Shown here: one piece after another, positions 24,130 through 35,338 of the stretch
Layout of the letters: each line of letters starts with the position of its first letter
Position numbering within the stretch: position 1 is the stretch's first letter
Source: Enoplolaimus lenunculus
Lineage: Eukaryota > Nematoda > Enoplea > Enoplida > Thoracostomopsidae
NCBI GenBank assembly: GCA_030248215.1
Contig: JASANG010001617.1
Location: 1-64,000 of the forward strand
Length of the DNA: 64,000 nucleotides
Direction of reading: 5' to 3'
Translations under genes and position numbers: made by a program
The notes under the pieces: generated by a model
Databases searched by the model: none
What the model was told of the DNA's origin: nothing
What the model saw: the letters and a program-made list of their open reading frames with translations, nothing else

Positions 24130-24305
24130 GAAATGGATACGGGTTGCGCTGTTACCGTCCGGTGCCGTCCGTCCCCATCCGTCACGATGCTGTATCGTAC
24201 CTGTGTAATTTGTGGACGACAAAGCAAGGTGATGGACGGCGCCGTATGGGTGACGCACGGTTACGGACGGCTACGGACGGTGATGGATGGCAACGCACGA
24301 CGAGT
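24130..24305. repeat. Inverted clusters of CCGTCCGT units
   Basis: GTTACCGTCCGGTGCCGTCC... on the left and ...GGACGGCTACGGACGGTGATG on the right are inverted copies of one another across a short centre; probably a small foldback MITE. 24.3-24.98 kb shows nothing recognisable. Confidence 0.5.
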
Positions 24306-24985
24306 ATAGCACCACTCTAACACGTTATAAAATATGCGACTAAAGCTTTGAATAAACAGGCTGAATATTTGGTTTACGCTAAATTATATTGACCATTAGT
24401 TTATCATGTCAACTAGGCTATGCTAACCAACCTTAGCTTCGACCTAACAAACTAAAGTTTTATAGTCTGCTGGACCAAATTGTTGAGTCGGCATGCGCAA
24501 AAATTAAAATTTACCCATTTTACACATATCTCGTGTTGTCTTAGAAAGGTGACAAACGAAAAGTTGTTTTATAAACACAGATGCGAATATTCTCGCTTTT
24601 GCCTTACAAATCAGAGGCGATTACGCGATTCGATTTTAATATATTAAACCGTTAGTAATATCTCCATAGGCTTTGCTTTTACACCACGGTCCAAACACAT
24701 TTTACCTTAGGCCAGTATATATAACAGACCTTTGCATTTGATAAGTGCACAATTAAAAAATTCTTTTTTTCGCAACTCTTCTTAGTATATCAATGAAAGG
24801 CGGCATTTTTTGAGATTTATACGGTTTCAGGTTACCATCTGCATGCTTAAATTCAATCCAATACAAAAGCCGGCTTGACTTTATTAATGAAACAGTCGGT
24901 GTGCTTGTGTATCAGCAAAAAAAGAATTGTTTTTTTCGCTAATAAAGCTTAAGTAATAGTTATAGCACAGTTTTGTGAATCTCAG

Positions 24986-25563
24986 AGAATATTATCATAC
25001 AGTCCGCAGCGTAGCATCGAGCGTTCAATTTTGACTCGAGCGGAGCGAAGAGATTTAAGTACAAAGTTATCGTCAGACCACAGAACTTTTGTTCTGTGTA
25101 CGAATTTTTTGTGAAAAGTATACGTTCCTACAACGATTACAACAGTGTTGTTGCAGAACAATATTTTCTCGTTCGACTGTCGAATGGTTTTTGTAGAATT
25201 TGTCTAATTTTGAGAAATAAATGTGGGGATGTTCGATTCCAAACCACCGAGAATCAAAAAAAGCGAGCCAGAGACCTGCCAAATACCGAGACTTGTCGAG
25301 ACCGAAATTCTCATCCCTGCCGGCTCCAGTATTTTTTGGTATCCAATCGCACCCTGACTTATGCGTATGTATTTATTTGCAAATAGCAAGTAAACAAACA
25401 TGGCACGTTCTTATTTACAGGAGGAACAGGTGGAGTCGGCGTTGCGTCTCGAGCCGTGACCACTCCAGGCGGAGCTACAGCACCATCGACTTTAGGTGTT
25501 CCTCCTGGCGTAGGAGTCCGCACCAATATTGGTGGCGGGGGACCACAACAAACTGAAACGTAG
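24986..25563 (+). CDS. Candidate terminal exons of a gene with a glycine/proline-rich tail
   Basis: The better-supported part is 25421-25563: after the acceptor ttatttacag, a GC-rich frame reads 46 codons rich in Gly, Val, Pro and Thr (for example GTGGVGVASRAVTTPGG) and stops at TAG 25561-25563. A plausible preceding exon is 24986-25058, reading RILSYSPQRSIERSILTRAE with a donor GTACAA in phase 1, which fits the phase of the last exon. Other frames of the last exon are also open for a time, so the reading is not certain. Upstream exons were not found. No family is recognised. Confidence 0.35.
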
Positions 25564-25998
25564 CGTAGGGAAACCAGCGATCAGTACACGCGTGCTTGCG
25601 TATCAATTTATTTAAACACAATAACAGGGGCGTACCCGCTTGGGCTTAGAAATTTAATTAAAATATTGCGTCCGGCTTACCTCTCAGCCAAGTTACCGTT
25701 TTAAACGCCGCATTTATCCCGCATTCTTGATTTAAGCAGTCGACATAGGCTGTTTTGGTTTTAACTGTGGTGCTATATTTTCTGATAAGTTTTCTGCTAC
25801 CTATCGCCTTACGCTTCGTGCGGCATAATACACCAGTTGCCTAGAAAAATTTGACTTCCGGCGCAGTCCGGCAGTCTGTTCGCTGCAGTCGAATGTTATC
25901 AAAGGGTATATAAAAATATCAGCATAAAAATACATTTATTAATGCAATGAAATAGTCCAACACGGAGTATGTATTTTAGTAATTAATATCTATACAAA

Positions 25999-26247
25999 AT
26001 GGGCCGGCCAAGAGTGGGTGGTGTAGGACAAACTGTTATTAAACGTGTCAGTTTTTTGAGTATATTTTCTTTAAATATTTAATGTTCTTTCTATGCGTTT
26101 CTGTCATTTAATTGCTAAATTTATTATTTGTTGCTATAGATTTTGATCACATTTTATAGTGAACATCGTCTAATTACTCGAGCCACGATTATGGAGGTTT
26201 TGAAAAAATGCGTTGTACAAAACGTGCCAGCGGGTGTTCCCTTTTGA
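25999..26247 (+). CDS. Candidate two-exon gene for a 51-residue protein
   Basis: Exon 1 is 25999-26046, starting ATG in a good context (caaaATGG) and reading MGRPRVGGVGQTVIKR; a 93-bp intron (GTCAGT...ctatag) leads in phase 0 to exon 2, 26140-26247, which reads 35 codons ending NVPAGVPF and TGA. The second half looks like an amphipathic helical segment (residues 17-41). The gene starts about 435 bp after the stop of the candidate gene before it, on the same strand. No family is recognised; it could also be part of a longer gene with another 3' exon. Confidence 0.4.
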
Positions 26248-26529
26248 ATTGTCCTTAAGCTAATTTTTGTTACTATATAATTTTAGTGGCTTGTTTCACA
26301 GATTTTAAACGATTAAAATGTTTAATTTCCGTTTAGAAAAAATGTTGCTCAACTTTATCATTCAATAAGTAGTCCGATTTTAAAACTAAAACGTATTTAT
26401 GTATTAAGCTTGCTTTGCCTTCTAAAGTTTCCAATATATGCCAAGTGTTGCCTAAGAGAGAACGAACTGAGTCTCACAATAGTTTTAAGTGAGAAGTAAT
26501 TGGTCTGTCATAGTTTTTAATTTTGGCTA

Positions 26530-26959
26530 CTGTAGTGACCCGAGTAAGAGGAAGGGGTAGTAAGAGGGGGTATTTTGAGTCCGAATCAATAAGAGTCCGT
26601 ATCTCTAACAAGAGTCCTTAAGCGGATAGAGTCCCTAAACCTAATTAGAGGTCATAAATGTCAATTACCTTTAGTTGTAGTACATAAATGGCTTCAGGAC
26701 CGAATAACGGTGAGTTCGAAACTCTAAAGCAAAAGTTTTGAAAGTACGTTCTTACCCTTGCATTAGCGCTCAAGATTTTGATACAAAACAAATAAACGTT
26801 TAATTCAACCGATAGTTGCAATACCGGACATATCAGTAATGAAGGGCGGTAGAGGGCGATTTAAAAATGAATAACAGTCTGTAACCCAAAAATCGAGGAA
26901 AATATCCTCAGGAGAGACCAAATATTGATCATTCACCTCTCTTGGACGGGTCCCTACAG
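26530..26959 (-). mobile_element. pogo-like MITE
   Basis: CTGTAGTGACCCGAGTAAGA left, worn right end GGGTCCCTACAG, flanked by TA on both sides (26528-26529, 26960-26961), 430 bp. Confidence 0.8.
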
Positions 26960-27154
26960 TAATTCCACTGTCGGATCTATGGGCGCCTGGTTGACCATTC
27001 TCAAGGGCGTAACCATGAGGGGTTCTGGTAATAATCTGCTTTTACAATTTTTGTTCATTGCACACAAAACGCTTTCATTCCTTCAAAATTTTTATAGAAC
27101 AAAGGGATGCCGGCTACGCCCATAGGACACAAAACCAAAATTTTGAATGAAGAT

Positions 27155-27312
27155 TTAGTAATTAAATTCTGGTTGGATTCCAGGGTCCTTCGCCGCGATG
27201 GCTTTTTCCGCTATTATATATTGTGAGGCTCTGCGATCGAAATTTTTGGATTCACCACTTACTAATTTTATCACCTGGAGCGGTAAAAATTTTGACTGAC
27301 GCAGTTCATAGT
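27155..27312 (-). CDS. Candidate terminal exon, unrecognised protein
   Basis: After an acceptor (ctaacaag) a frame of 51 codons runs to TAA at 27157-27155. The reading has ordinary soluble-protein composition: YELRQSKFLPLQVIKLVSGE, then a mixed charged helix containing DRRASQYIIAEKAIAAKDPG. No start codon is present, so it must be the 3' end of a gene whose other exons lie upstream (above 27312) and enter in phase 1. I could not find them with confidence. The opposite strand is also open here, but with less protein-like composition. Confidence 0.4.
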
Positions 27313-27432
27313 CTTGTTAGCTCGTAATTATTCGAAAAAGCGGTCCAAAACTAAACACCGGTTTGCGTGACAATATATAAATTTTATATTTTGGTACATT
27401 TTTCTTTCATTGCTTCATATAACCTTGTAACA

Positions 27433-27775
27433 GGGTACAACCGGAGGTCTGCCTGCGGCTCCGGTACCGGCAGAAAACCGGCCTCCCGCTCCAGCTCCGG
27501 CTTCGATAGAATTTTTCACAGCGTCCCGACAATTTTGGTAGTAAAATTTTGCATAATTTTGCAAAATTTTGCATAATTTTGCAAAATTTATCTGTTTAGC
27601 GCGTTTGTTTTACTTTCGTCACAATTTTCAGGAAAGAATTTCCAAAATTTCGCAATAAAATGAGCGTAAAACCAAGCAACTTAAAAACATATTGCAGATA
27701 TTGGCTAAATTAACTAATTAACCATCGTTTTTACTACCTATTTTCGCCTCATCTGCGGCTCTCACCAACTGGTGA
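27433..27775 (+). mobile_element. hAT-like MITE, right end unclear
   Basis: CAGGGTACAACCGGAGGTC start, GCTCCGGTACCGGCAG interior, then an AT-rich middle that also occurs near 37.19-37.38 kb and near 570-730. It lies about 120 bp upstream of the minus-strand candidate exon at 27.2 kb. Confidence 0.5.
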
Positions 27776-28710
27776 TAGGCGCTGTACACTTTTGAGAATA
27801 CGGATACTATTCGAACAACAAGTTGTAAAGCCAAATTTGGTGAAAGATGTTACATGATTTGCATTTCAAGTCAGCTAACGAATTTGTAACTGGTTCGGGT
27901 ATTGTAAAGCTTATTGCACTGATACGTGAAAGATATGTGAGCTTGTTTGAGCGAGCTCAATTCAAAAAATGGATTACAATTAAAAAGTTGACGTATTCAT
28001 TTCGAAATTTTGAACTTTAATTATTACAATGTGTTGTATTTGTGTAGTTTTACGATTAGTTTATCGGTTAATCAGATTAAACACATTCACAAAAACCACA
28101 CGCGTGTGGCCCGTGAAAAACCATTAATAACTGTCCCTAAAGTACCATACAATGCTTGAAAATTAAAACTGAACTGCGGAAGAAGATGAGTTGGGGCCGG
28201 GTTTCAACAAGAGATCAGGCAAGATAGGATACACGTGTTTTTTCTTTGTTCTAGAAACCGCAGCTAAATGAGAACTCCATAACTGTAAATACAGCACGAT
28301 AGGATGTTGTCATTGATATTTTGTTGTAGTTATTATAATAGAACTACAAAAGCTTTAGGTAAGGTAAACTTCTTTATTTAAAGCTGGAAAAAATTTTCGC
28401 AAAAGTTTTAAAAATTCCCATATTATTTGACACAGTTTGCTGAATTGAGTCAAACAATATAATATATAATTTTGTGAGGTAAAAGCATTCGTTCGGAAAT
28501 TATAGGCAAATTGCAGGATTCACGTTTTATCTCGTTATCTCAAATCATTGGCTGTTTTTAGTGCCAAATCAAGTTTGATCTCACCGCATTTTTAACCAAT
28601 GGTAGGATAGTAAAAATTAGTATGGTTTGTTTTAGCTTGCATGCGGCGATGTGCGGTTTATTAAAAAAATTTATAAAATTTCAGACAAAAACGTTTTACG
28701 TCTCGGCGCG

Positions 28711-28915
28711 GTCCATGTAAAGATCAGGGGAGGAATGTTTTTCTGTGAGACTGCAAGAGTAAGTTTATGCTTTAGGCTAATTTTGGCTTATGCTCAGACT
28801 TATACTTAGGGTTAGGATTACGTATAAGCTCATTCTCACGCTTAGGCGTAGATTTAGACTTAGAAACACGCTTATACTACTATTTCGGCTCTGCTCTATC
28901 TTTCAACTGAGATCA
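28711..28915 (+). mobile_element. TTAGGC MITE
   Basis: GGTCCATGTAAAGATCAGGG start with GAATGTTTTTCTGTGAGACT, then TTAGG-like blocks and the end CTTATACTACTATTTCGG-CTCTGCTCTATC. Worn TTAGGC units. Confidence 0.65.
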
Positions 28916-29362
28916 AGCATGCACGAGTAATAATCAGAAATGGTCTTGAGAAGTTCAAATATTCGAAACAGCTTTCATAATCAGGTCGGTATGGATCAAA
29001 CATCATTTCGTAATTTAATCAAAAACAAGGTGCAATATAGGCACCTCCTTTTTATTTCAATTGAAATTCACTGCTGAAGGTAGATACCAACGAAAATTGC
29101 CTTGTTATTTTTAGGACCCTTACATTATTGCATTGTCATGACTGAAATGTTTCAATTTTTGGCAAAAATTATTAAATATGATGTACTCTGTTATTTCACC
29201 ATACTACTTTAAAAATCCTGCTGGGATTGTCCGACCAACCTATGCATTTCAGAATATTTAAAGCAAATGGTCTGTAAGTGGTTTACGTAAAATGTGCCAC
29301 TCGGTCAAAATTGCGTCTTCACATTCTTGATGTCGTCTCAAGTTTCAGTTTAAAACATTAGA

Positions 29363-29569
29363 CTAAAAATGAAAACGTTCTGTATAAAAGTAATCAGATA
29401 AACAGCCATTATTAACCAAATATCCCATATTTATTATTCGATGCGATGACGTGAAAAGTTGACTTGGCAAAACAAGAAACGCAGCCAAACTCTGACAGTT
29501 TTCTGCTTCTAACTTCGGTTCCAACGAGTTGTGTATATTCACCTCGCAATAATTTTTTAAATCCGCCAC
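29363..29569 (-). CDS. Possible exon (low confidence)
   Basis: A frame of about 70 codons reads VADLKNYCEVNIHNSLEPKL and onwards to TAG. Its first codon is GTG, so it is not a complete gene. Composition is protein-like and a GTGAAT donor and a GTCAGA donor lie inside it. It could be an upstream exon of the exon at 27155-27312, but the link is not demonstrated. A chance frame of this length is common in this DNA. Confidence 0.2.
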   Translation of the reverse strand: MADLKNYCEVNIHNSLEPKLEAENCQSLAAFLVLPSQLFTSSHRIINMGYLVNNGCLSDYFYTERFHF

Positions 29570-30880
29570 AGTACTGCTTGTAAATTACGCTAAGCCCAAT
29601 CTAAGTCTAACCCTAAACCTAGGCCTTAACTTTAAATATGAGGAAAGAGAAAAGTATTTAAGAACCAAAAGAATAACGGTTTAAATTTCCGCATCCGCAG
29701 TCAACTGAAAAATTTGCCATAGCTGAAGTTCGATATTAATGTTGCCACGAGTTAGCTTGCTGGTTGTTAGCATGAGCCCTAATTTGTTTATCTTTAACTT
29801 AATATTTCAAATTCGAGAAATTAAAATCAAATCCAGTCATAAGCAAAGAACGTGGAGTGGCAAGAGGACCCTCGCTTACGTTCGCTATATCACCGCCCTG
29901 CATTGCGGTCGTTCCTCTGAGCCAATTCACTCGCTGCTCCACTGAGCGCAATCTTTTATAGATATTATTCGCTACTTATTCGATTTATTGTTTAAACAAA
30001 TTAATCTCGAGCATATGAGGCAATTTGTGGGCAACCATACATTTTCACTGACTAATTGTGGTTGATAAAATTTGACCAAACCGTATCTTTGTGGGCAACG
30101 ATACCTTTCGCTTTAGTTATATTTGATAAAATTTGACCATACCGTCCGTATATATCTTTGAAATTTTAGGACTATGTTGACTTCTTTCACCGACATCAAA
30201 CATCAATTGTATACTTAAAATAGTGGTACAATTAATTTGACTACCATGAATCGACCGTCCAACACCATAGTTCCTACAAAATGTTTTTTTACGTCTCGGC
30301 TTTATTTCTTGCTCACGGCAGCCAATGCCACAAAATGACAGATTCGGTTTAGCGATTAACCCAAAATTTCAAGAATGAATTGAAATTTAAACCGTCTGGT
30401 GGTACTGGAAGCGCTGCTCTGTAAAGCTATCTTTTGAACGGTTACAGTAGCTTATTTGAAGTTGGTTTACCGAAAACGTATCTGTATGGCTTGAGTAGTT
30501 TGAAATGAATACGTGTTTCACTGATTCGTGTAGCCGTCATTGGTAAATAGTCAAACACAACTTACAGGTATGATCCGTGATACTTTGTGTACACCTTGCG
30601 AAAATTCACACTGGCAATTAACGCGTGCATATTCCTTGGTTTTCCAAATTTCTTAAATGACAGCCAGTGCAGCGGTTACCGCACTCTATTTACCTACAGT
30701 GTTCCCGGGCACTTGCATTTCCCTCGAAAAATTGATCCGTAATTCAAGGCAGAACATGCGTTTTGGGTTGAATTTAGTTAAACGTCGCGTTGGTTACACT
30801 TATTTGGCTTCTCGCTTGCTTCCTCCACCGTTACATGTTACGAAAATGTTCAAATGCCCCCATTTTTGGATCAACCCTCT

Positions 30881-32861
30881 AGGGTGCGACCAGATATCCG
30901 GCTCCGGCTCAGGTTCCGGCAAAAAATCGGCATCCGGCTCCGGCATTTTTTCTTGCCTGATACTTGTTTAAAAATTTGAAAAAATGAAACTAATTGACTT
31001 AGATTGACTTACTTTTATATCTTTATTGTGTCATAATTGTGTTCTTCCCATTCGAAATTTTTTCTCAGAACGTAGCTCCAATTCCAAAATTCCGGCTATG
31101 CCTCTGGTTGCATGCCGGCCACTTTGTCTTTACGTTGCAGTTAACGTGAAGATAAGTGAAAACTAAGGTTAAGCGAAACAATAGCCTTAAATCCTAAGCT
31201 ACATACACCTCTATTTTATAGTATCGTACAAAAACTGGATGCCTGACCGTAAAAGTAAGACGGGCCAAACAAATATTGCAACTGAACGCAACGTTACATA
31301 AAACAGAATAATGAAATAGGTTCATTGTTAAAGTGTTAAGCTTTGTCTCGAAAACACTTTTAATATAGGCCAGGGAAGGAAGAATTGTGAGTTACGTTCT
31401 GATATCTGAATGCTACTTTAGATAGTTTATTTTAGTTTTTTGCTTGAATTTCAGTTATTTTTGGAAATATATAATTAAAAAATGTATGTGTTCGTGGTAA
31501 TTTTTGAGTGACAGGCTATTAATTTACGAAAAAACCCATAATTAGTGCGCACAACCAGTAATTCAAACAGTAATATGATTTAATAAACCAGAATACAAAC
31601 TATATATTTACCAGTCGTAGTGGGACTACATTTATTGAGCGAAACTCGAACGCACGTAAGCAATTAAGGTAATATGCAAATTAGTTATTAGCTAACTATT
31701 CATTTATCGATTTTGGAGGTTTTTAAGCAATTTCCTAAGATTCCTCGCACCCAAGAACCCTTCTACCACCCTAATAATTATTGAAATAAATTAAAAACTC
31801 ATCGATAATCGCTTTTAAAGGTTTGTAGACAATTGATTTAGATTCTTCGCACCCGAAAACCCATTAATGCTGAAATTAGATTGATTGTAACCCTAATAAT
31901 TAGCGAAACATTGTAAAAACGCCTAATTTAGGCTTATCAATTATGCTTATAAGCAAATTATCTATTAGCTAACTACTCAATTTTCGGTGTTAGACGTATG
32001 TAAGCAATTTATTTAGATTGCTCGCAACAAAAAAACCTTCAGTAAATCGTAATAATTATTGAAATAAATTAAAAAGTCCTAGTTTTGTCTTGTCAATTAA
32101 GCTAATATGCAAATTAGCTATTAGCTAACTATTCAATTATTGGTTTTGGATGTTTGGAAACAATTTATTCAAATTCCTCGCACCTAAAAACCCTTTAGTG
32201 CTGAAGTTATATTGCTTTCAACTTTAATAATTAGTGAAATATTGTAAAGTCCTAATGTAGGCTTATAAACTATGCTAATATGCAAATTATCTATTAGCTA
32301 ACTGCTCAAGTATCGGTTTTGCAGGTTTGTAAACAGTTTAGGAAGATTTTTCGCACCCAAAAACCCTTTAATTCAAAAATTATATTGCTTCTAACTGTAA
32401 TAATTAGCGAAATATTGTGGAAAGTCCTAATTTAGGCTTAATTTATTATGCAAATTAGCCTGTAGCTAATAAACGGCTTTAAATTTTAAAACCCTAATGC
32501 GAGGTTAACACTCCAAGATAATTGCCTTTCAAACAAAAAAAGTTTATCAAAATCAGTTCAACCGTTCCTGAGATTCTTTTCGGACGGACAGACGGACAGA
32601 CGGACGGACGGACAGACGAACAGACGGACAGACGGACGGACGGACGGACGGACAGACGGACAGACGGACGGACGGACATCCACCTTTCGACCCTCAAGTA
32701 CAAAACATAAAACGCTTCGCGAAACTCCGAGCTTCGCCCAATAAAGGAATATGAGATTAAATAAACAATCGAAATAACTATCCGGCTCCGGCTTTGGCCG
32801 GATATTAGATTATCCGGCTCCGGTTGCGGCTCCGTCAGTTTTTGGTATCTGGTCGCACCCT
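30881..32861. mobile_element. Large composite hAT-like element
   Basis: AGGGTGCGACCAGATA at 30881 and TATCTGGTCGCACCCT at the right end are a perfect 16-bp inverted pair, almost 2 kb apart, with CCGGCTCCGGCTC subterminal repeats. The interior includes the 170-bp tandem block at 31.66-32.75 kb. A target duplication is not clear. An ATG frame just to the left (30657-30880) runs into it and is not convincing. Confidence 0.65.
31660..32750 (+). repeat. Five 170-bp tandem units with GACG-rich tail
   Basis: Units share AAATTAGCTATTAGCTAACT, TATCGGTTTTG, CGCACCCAAAAACCCTTT and AATAATTAG-GAAATATTG. The tail has TTCCTGAGATTCTTTTCGG, about 20 GACG/GACA units (32582-32680), CATCCACCTTTCGA and ACGCTTCGCGAAACTCC. 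Second copy of the element in the methyltransferase intron, with more units. Confidence 0.8.
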
Positions 32862-32925
32862 GCTCTGCCTCTGGACGGCAAATAGCTGTTTACGAAAGTC
32901 CAATTTTACGGATTTTCTGCTGTAG

Positions 32926-33330
32926 CGACGGTTAATTTCTACCACTTGAGAGTCTCGGGGTGAATTTCTAGGTGAAATACAAAATATTATTAATGCGGAA
33001 GTGTGTTAATGGTGAAGTTATCCGTTACTGACTGCAATCGTTGAGGAAAATTCCGCCAAACACGTGACCAATTCTTCGGCAAGTATACATATGTTAGCAA
33101 TGTGGAAAATTATTCGGTTTCATATCGTCTAAAAACAATTGGAACTATTACCTAATGAACAGAAATTTTAAAAAAACGATTTAAGCTGCGTAAATCAAGT
33201 TTCCAATTTTTTGCTTTCAGGCAGTTTATGTATTTGTGACCAAGCAGCTTGCAACAGACAGATGGTGAACCGAAACGAACTTTGTCCAAGTTGTTCTAGG
33301 TTCAATATTTTAGTAATGTTTGAGCATTAA
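32926..33330 (+). CDS. Candidate 3' exons of a small cysteine-rich secreted protein
   Basis: Three pieces join in phase: 32926-32959 (acceptor ttctgctgtag, donor GTGAAT), 33018-33082 (donor GTATAC) and 33221-33330 (acceptor ttttttgctttcag, TAA at the end). The joined reading contains an N-glycosylation site (NSS) and then LCICDQAACNRQ followed by a CPSC pair. The C-x-C-D-x3-C-N pattern resembles the C-terminal cysteine signature of Ly6/uPAR-type and nematode ET-module proteins, which are secreted or GPI-anchored. The upstream exons with a signal peptide were not found, so this is partial. Introns are 58 and 138 bp. Confidence 0.35.
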
Positions 33331-33559
33331 TTTTTTGATAACGAACCTGAACCTGACAGCTTGTTTGCGTTTTAGAACCAGAAATTTATTCTACGCAAAA
33401 ATTATGCTTTTTAATAACCATTTAATGCTTTGATTCTACCGCTTCACTCATGTTGATCCCAATTATGCACTGGGCGCAACAACGAATGTTGTTTGATATT
33501 TAACTCTATAAAAGTGAATTAATAGCTGCAAATTTTGTTCCAAATCGAATTGATTGAAG

Positions 33560-33753
33560 TTGCCGAGTTTTTAACGGTCTTTTGTTTGAGCTAACTGAAC
33601 GAATTCGGGTGAGGTGAAACGGCTTTGAAAGCCTAGGAACCAAAAGTTTCTCAGACTGCAGCACTACTGCGTTCATCGAAAACTTTTACAAATCCACTTA
33701 AAATCTGGACCCAAGTTAGGGATGTTGCTCAGTTGCAGCAGTCCCTTTTGTAA
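33560..33753 (+). CDS. Candidate last two exons with a 46-bp intron
   Basis: 33560-33608 reads CRVFNGLLFELTERIR and ends at donor GTGAGG in phase 0; a 46-bp intron ending gtttctcag leads to 33655-33753, 32 codons ending AQLQQSLL and TAA. Reading through the intron meets a stop, so the splice is needed. A 46-bp intron would be near the usual minimum for nematode introns. No family recognised. It follows the cysteine-rich candidate by 230 bp and could be the 3' end of the same or another gene. Confidence 0.28.
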
Positions 33754-33759
33754 AATTTC

Positions 33760-35090
33760 ACAATACAAAATTTTAAACCTGGCTTATTCAACATGTACTT
33801 AAAGTTGTTTACCCTATTGAAGTTCAACATTGGCATAAAACCTAGGCCAAGCATTCATTTTTACTAAAACACAGTCTTAGCATTTGCAAAGTTTGCAAGA
33901 TTGGCATAATTTTAGCATATTTTGGTATAGAATAGAAAATTGTGTAGCACTCTGACAAATGACGAGCTGGCACGGGGTAGGGCAGACGGACTATGGACTT
34001 AAAACTCATTGTGCGCATGATCGTGCAACAAGATTAAAACGAGTGCCAAAATTACATTAAACACTAACATTTTCGTAACTTTTTTAGCGCTAGCGGTCCT
34101 GTATCTTTCTTTGTGTTATAATCAAGCGAAAAATTTCGTTGCTTCAAGCTCGCTTAGCTTTCGAAATTTCATCCAGGAGTCTTTTACGTGGGGTTAGATA
34201 AAGTCCGAAAAATGACACACAATGGCTTCCTTCCCCCCCCCAGTTTCGCCCCTTGTACGATTGCGTTTGATTTCCGCACTCGATTTGCCGGCGAGGTTTT
34301 TTGGCTCACAAATTTTGTAACCCACATCAGAAACTTTTAGTCTCCATAATGACAGTGTGTACTACGTGTTAAGTTTCAAAAAAATTCATAGGATGTTAAA
34401 TTTAGTGAGGGGGAGGCAAACTCAGGCTGACTCCCCCAAAGATGTCTGTACCGACTACGTCACTGACGTAGAACTGGATGCAAAATCTACATCATTTCTA
34501 GTGAGGGTACAACTTCGTCATCCATTTTCACTTTTGTATCAGTATTTTATAATTTACAGTTTAAAATCTCACTTTGTCAATATACATAGCAACAGTTATT
34601 AACACTAATGCCTAACCCTAGCCTAAACCGAAATCAAAGGTCTATCCTTAATTGTAACATTTGCACAGTTTGCAACATTGGCCTATAACTCAACATAATT
34701 TTGGTGTACAGAAATACTGCACGCATTCAGACGTGCGGCCAGAATTGTAATTAACTTCGCAGTAGGGGCTTGCATACTATAGGGTCGGTAAAAAAAGCTT
34801 AGCTGGTTTTGCTCAACTGATTCATTGTTTAGTTAGACACCGCAGTGCGGCCATGAATACAAATTAACAAAAATTGACTCTTTTTTAAAGGAAAATGGTT
34901 TTTAGGCTGGCATTTACGGTTTAGTAGAAATCTTGCCGGGACTATACGCTAGGGCAATCGTCGCATAATTTGGTTTTCACAACGGAGACGTTGTAAATCA
35001 ATTACGGATACTCTTTTGCATATATCCAATTTAAAATTTAAAAAGTGTAATATTTTTGTTTTTCAAAATGGAGAAATGGCCTGCACACAC
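33760..35090. other. Intergenic DNA with GC-rich repeat remnants
   Basis: Two GC-rich patches (34.23-34.30 and 34.40-34.50 kb), the second with a GGGGGAG/CTCCCCC inverted pair, look like mobile-element remnants; frames open in them were not called. TTAGGC-like scraps at 33.84 and 34.61 kb. No supported gene. Confidence 0.45.
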
Positions 35091-35224
35091 AAAAAGTTAT
35101 CTTGAAATTTCGAGACATTAATAAAATCTTAAGAACCTCAGATATTCGTTTGTAAAATGATTAAAACAGAAGTTTCTTATATTCGTGATTATTATTGTGA
35201 ATTGTCAGTGTAGGTAGGAACCGG

Positions 35225-35338
35225 GACATCAGACCTTTCAACTAAGCAGCTGGAAAAGCGGGCCTCCGGAGCGGGGATCGAACTCTCAGCCTATGGATCC
35301 TCAAGCGAACACTCTACCACTGCGCCACGTAGCCCGCC
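35225..35338 (-). mobile_element. tRNA-derived SINE head
   Basis: Read from the minus strand: GCGGGCTACGTGGCGCAGTG, GTAGAGTGTTCGC (A box) and GAGTTCGATCCCC (B box), with an 80-nt span whose ends pair as an acceptor stem (GCGGGC/GCCCGC). The anticodon arm does not fold, and a non-tRNA body follows, so it is a SINE or tRNA pseudogene rather than a working tRNA. Confidence 0.6.

Larger units (their letters stand above)
27800..30650. other. Intergenic DNA
   Basis: AT-rich sequence with one TTAGGC MITE (about 28711-28915), a TTAGGC remnant near 29.59-29.64 kb and a low-confidence exon at 29.4 kb. Near 30.03-30.16 kb a TTTGATAAAATTTGACC-like block occurs twice. I see no other feature. Confidence 0.5.

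Noticed and set aside
24034-24309. 91-codon frame over the CCGTCCGT block
   Set aside because: Produced by the repeat itself; both strands are open.
25096-25386. 96-codon plus-strand frame
   Set aside because: Its second half runs into a hAT-like MITE end (TCCAATCGCACCCTG) and the first half competes with a better exon frame.
32494-32710. Frames of repeated Ser-Val-Arg-Pro or Arg-Thr-Asp units
   Set aside because: Translation of the GACG microsatellite tail in both directions.
34085-34560. Several exon-like frames with good acceptors (for example after the run of Cs at 34.23 kb)
   Set aside because: The GC-rich blocks look like mobile-element remnants with GGGGGAG/CTCCCCC inverted pairs, and two conflicting frames fit equally well.
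35225-35338. Functional tRNA gene on the minus strand
   Set aside because: A and B boxes and an acceptor stem are present, but no anticodon stem forms; a SINE head is more likely.
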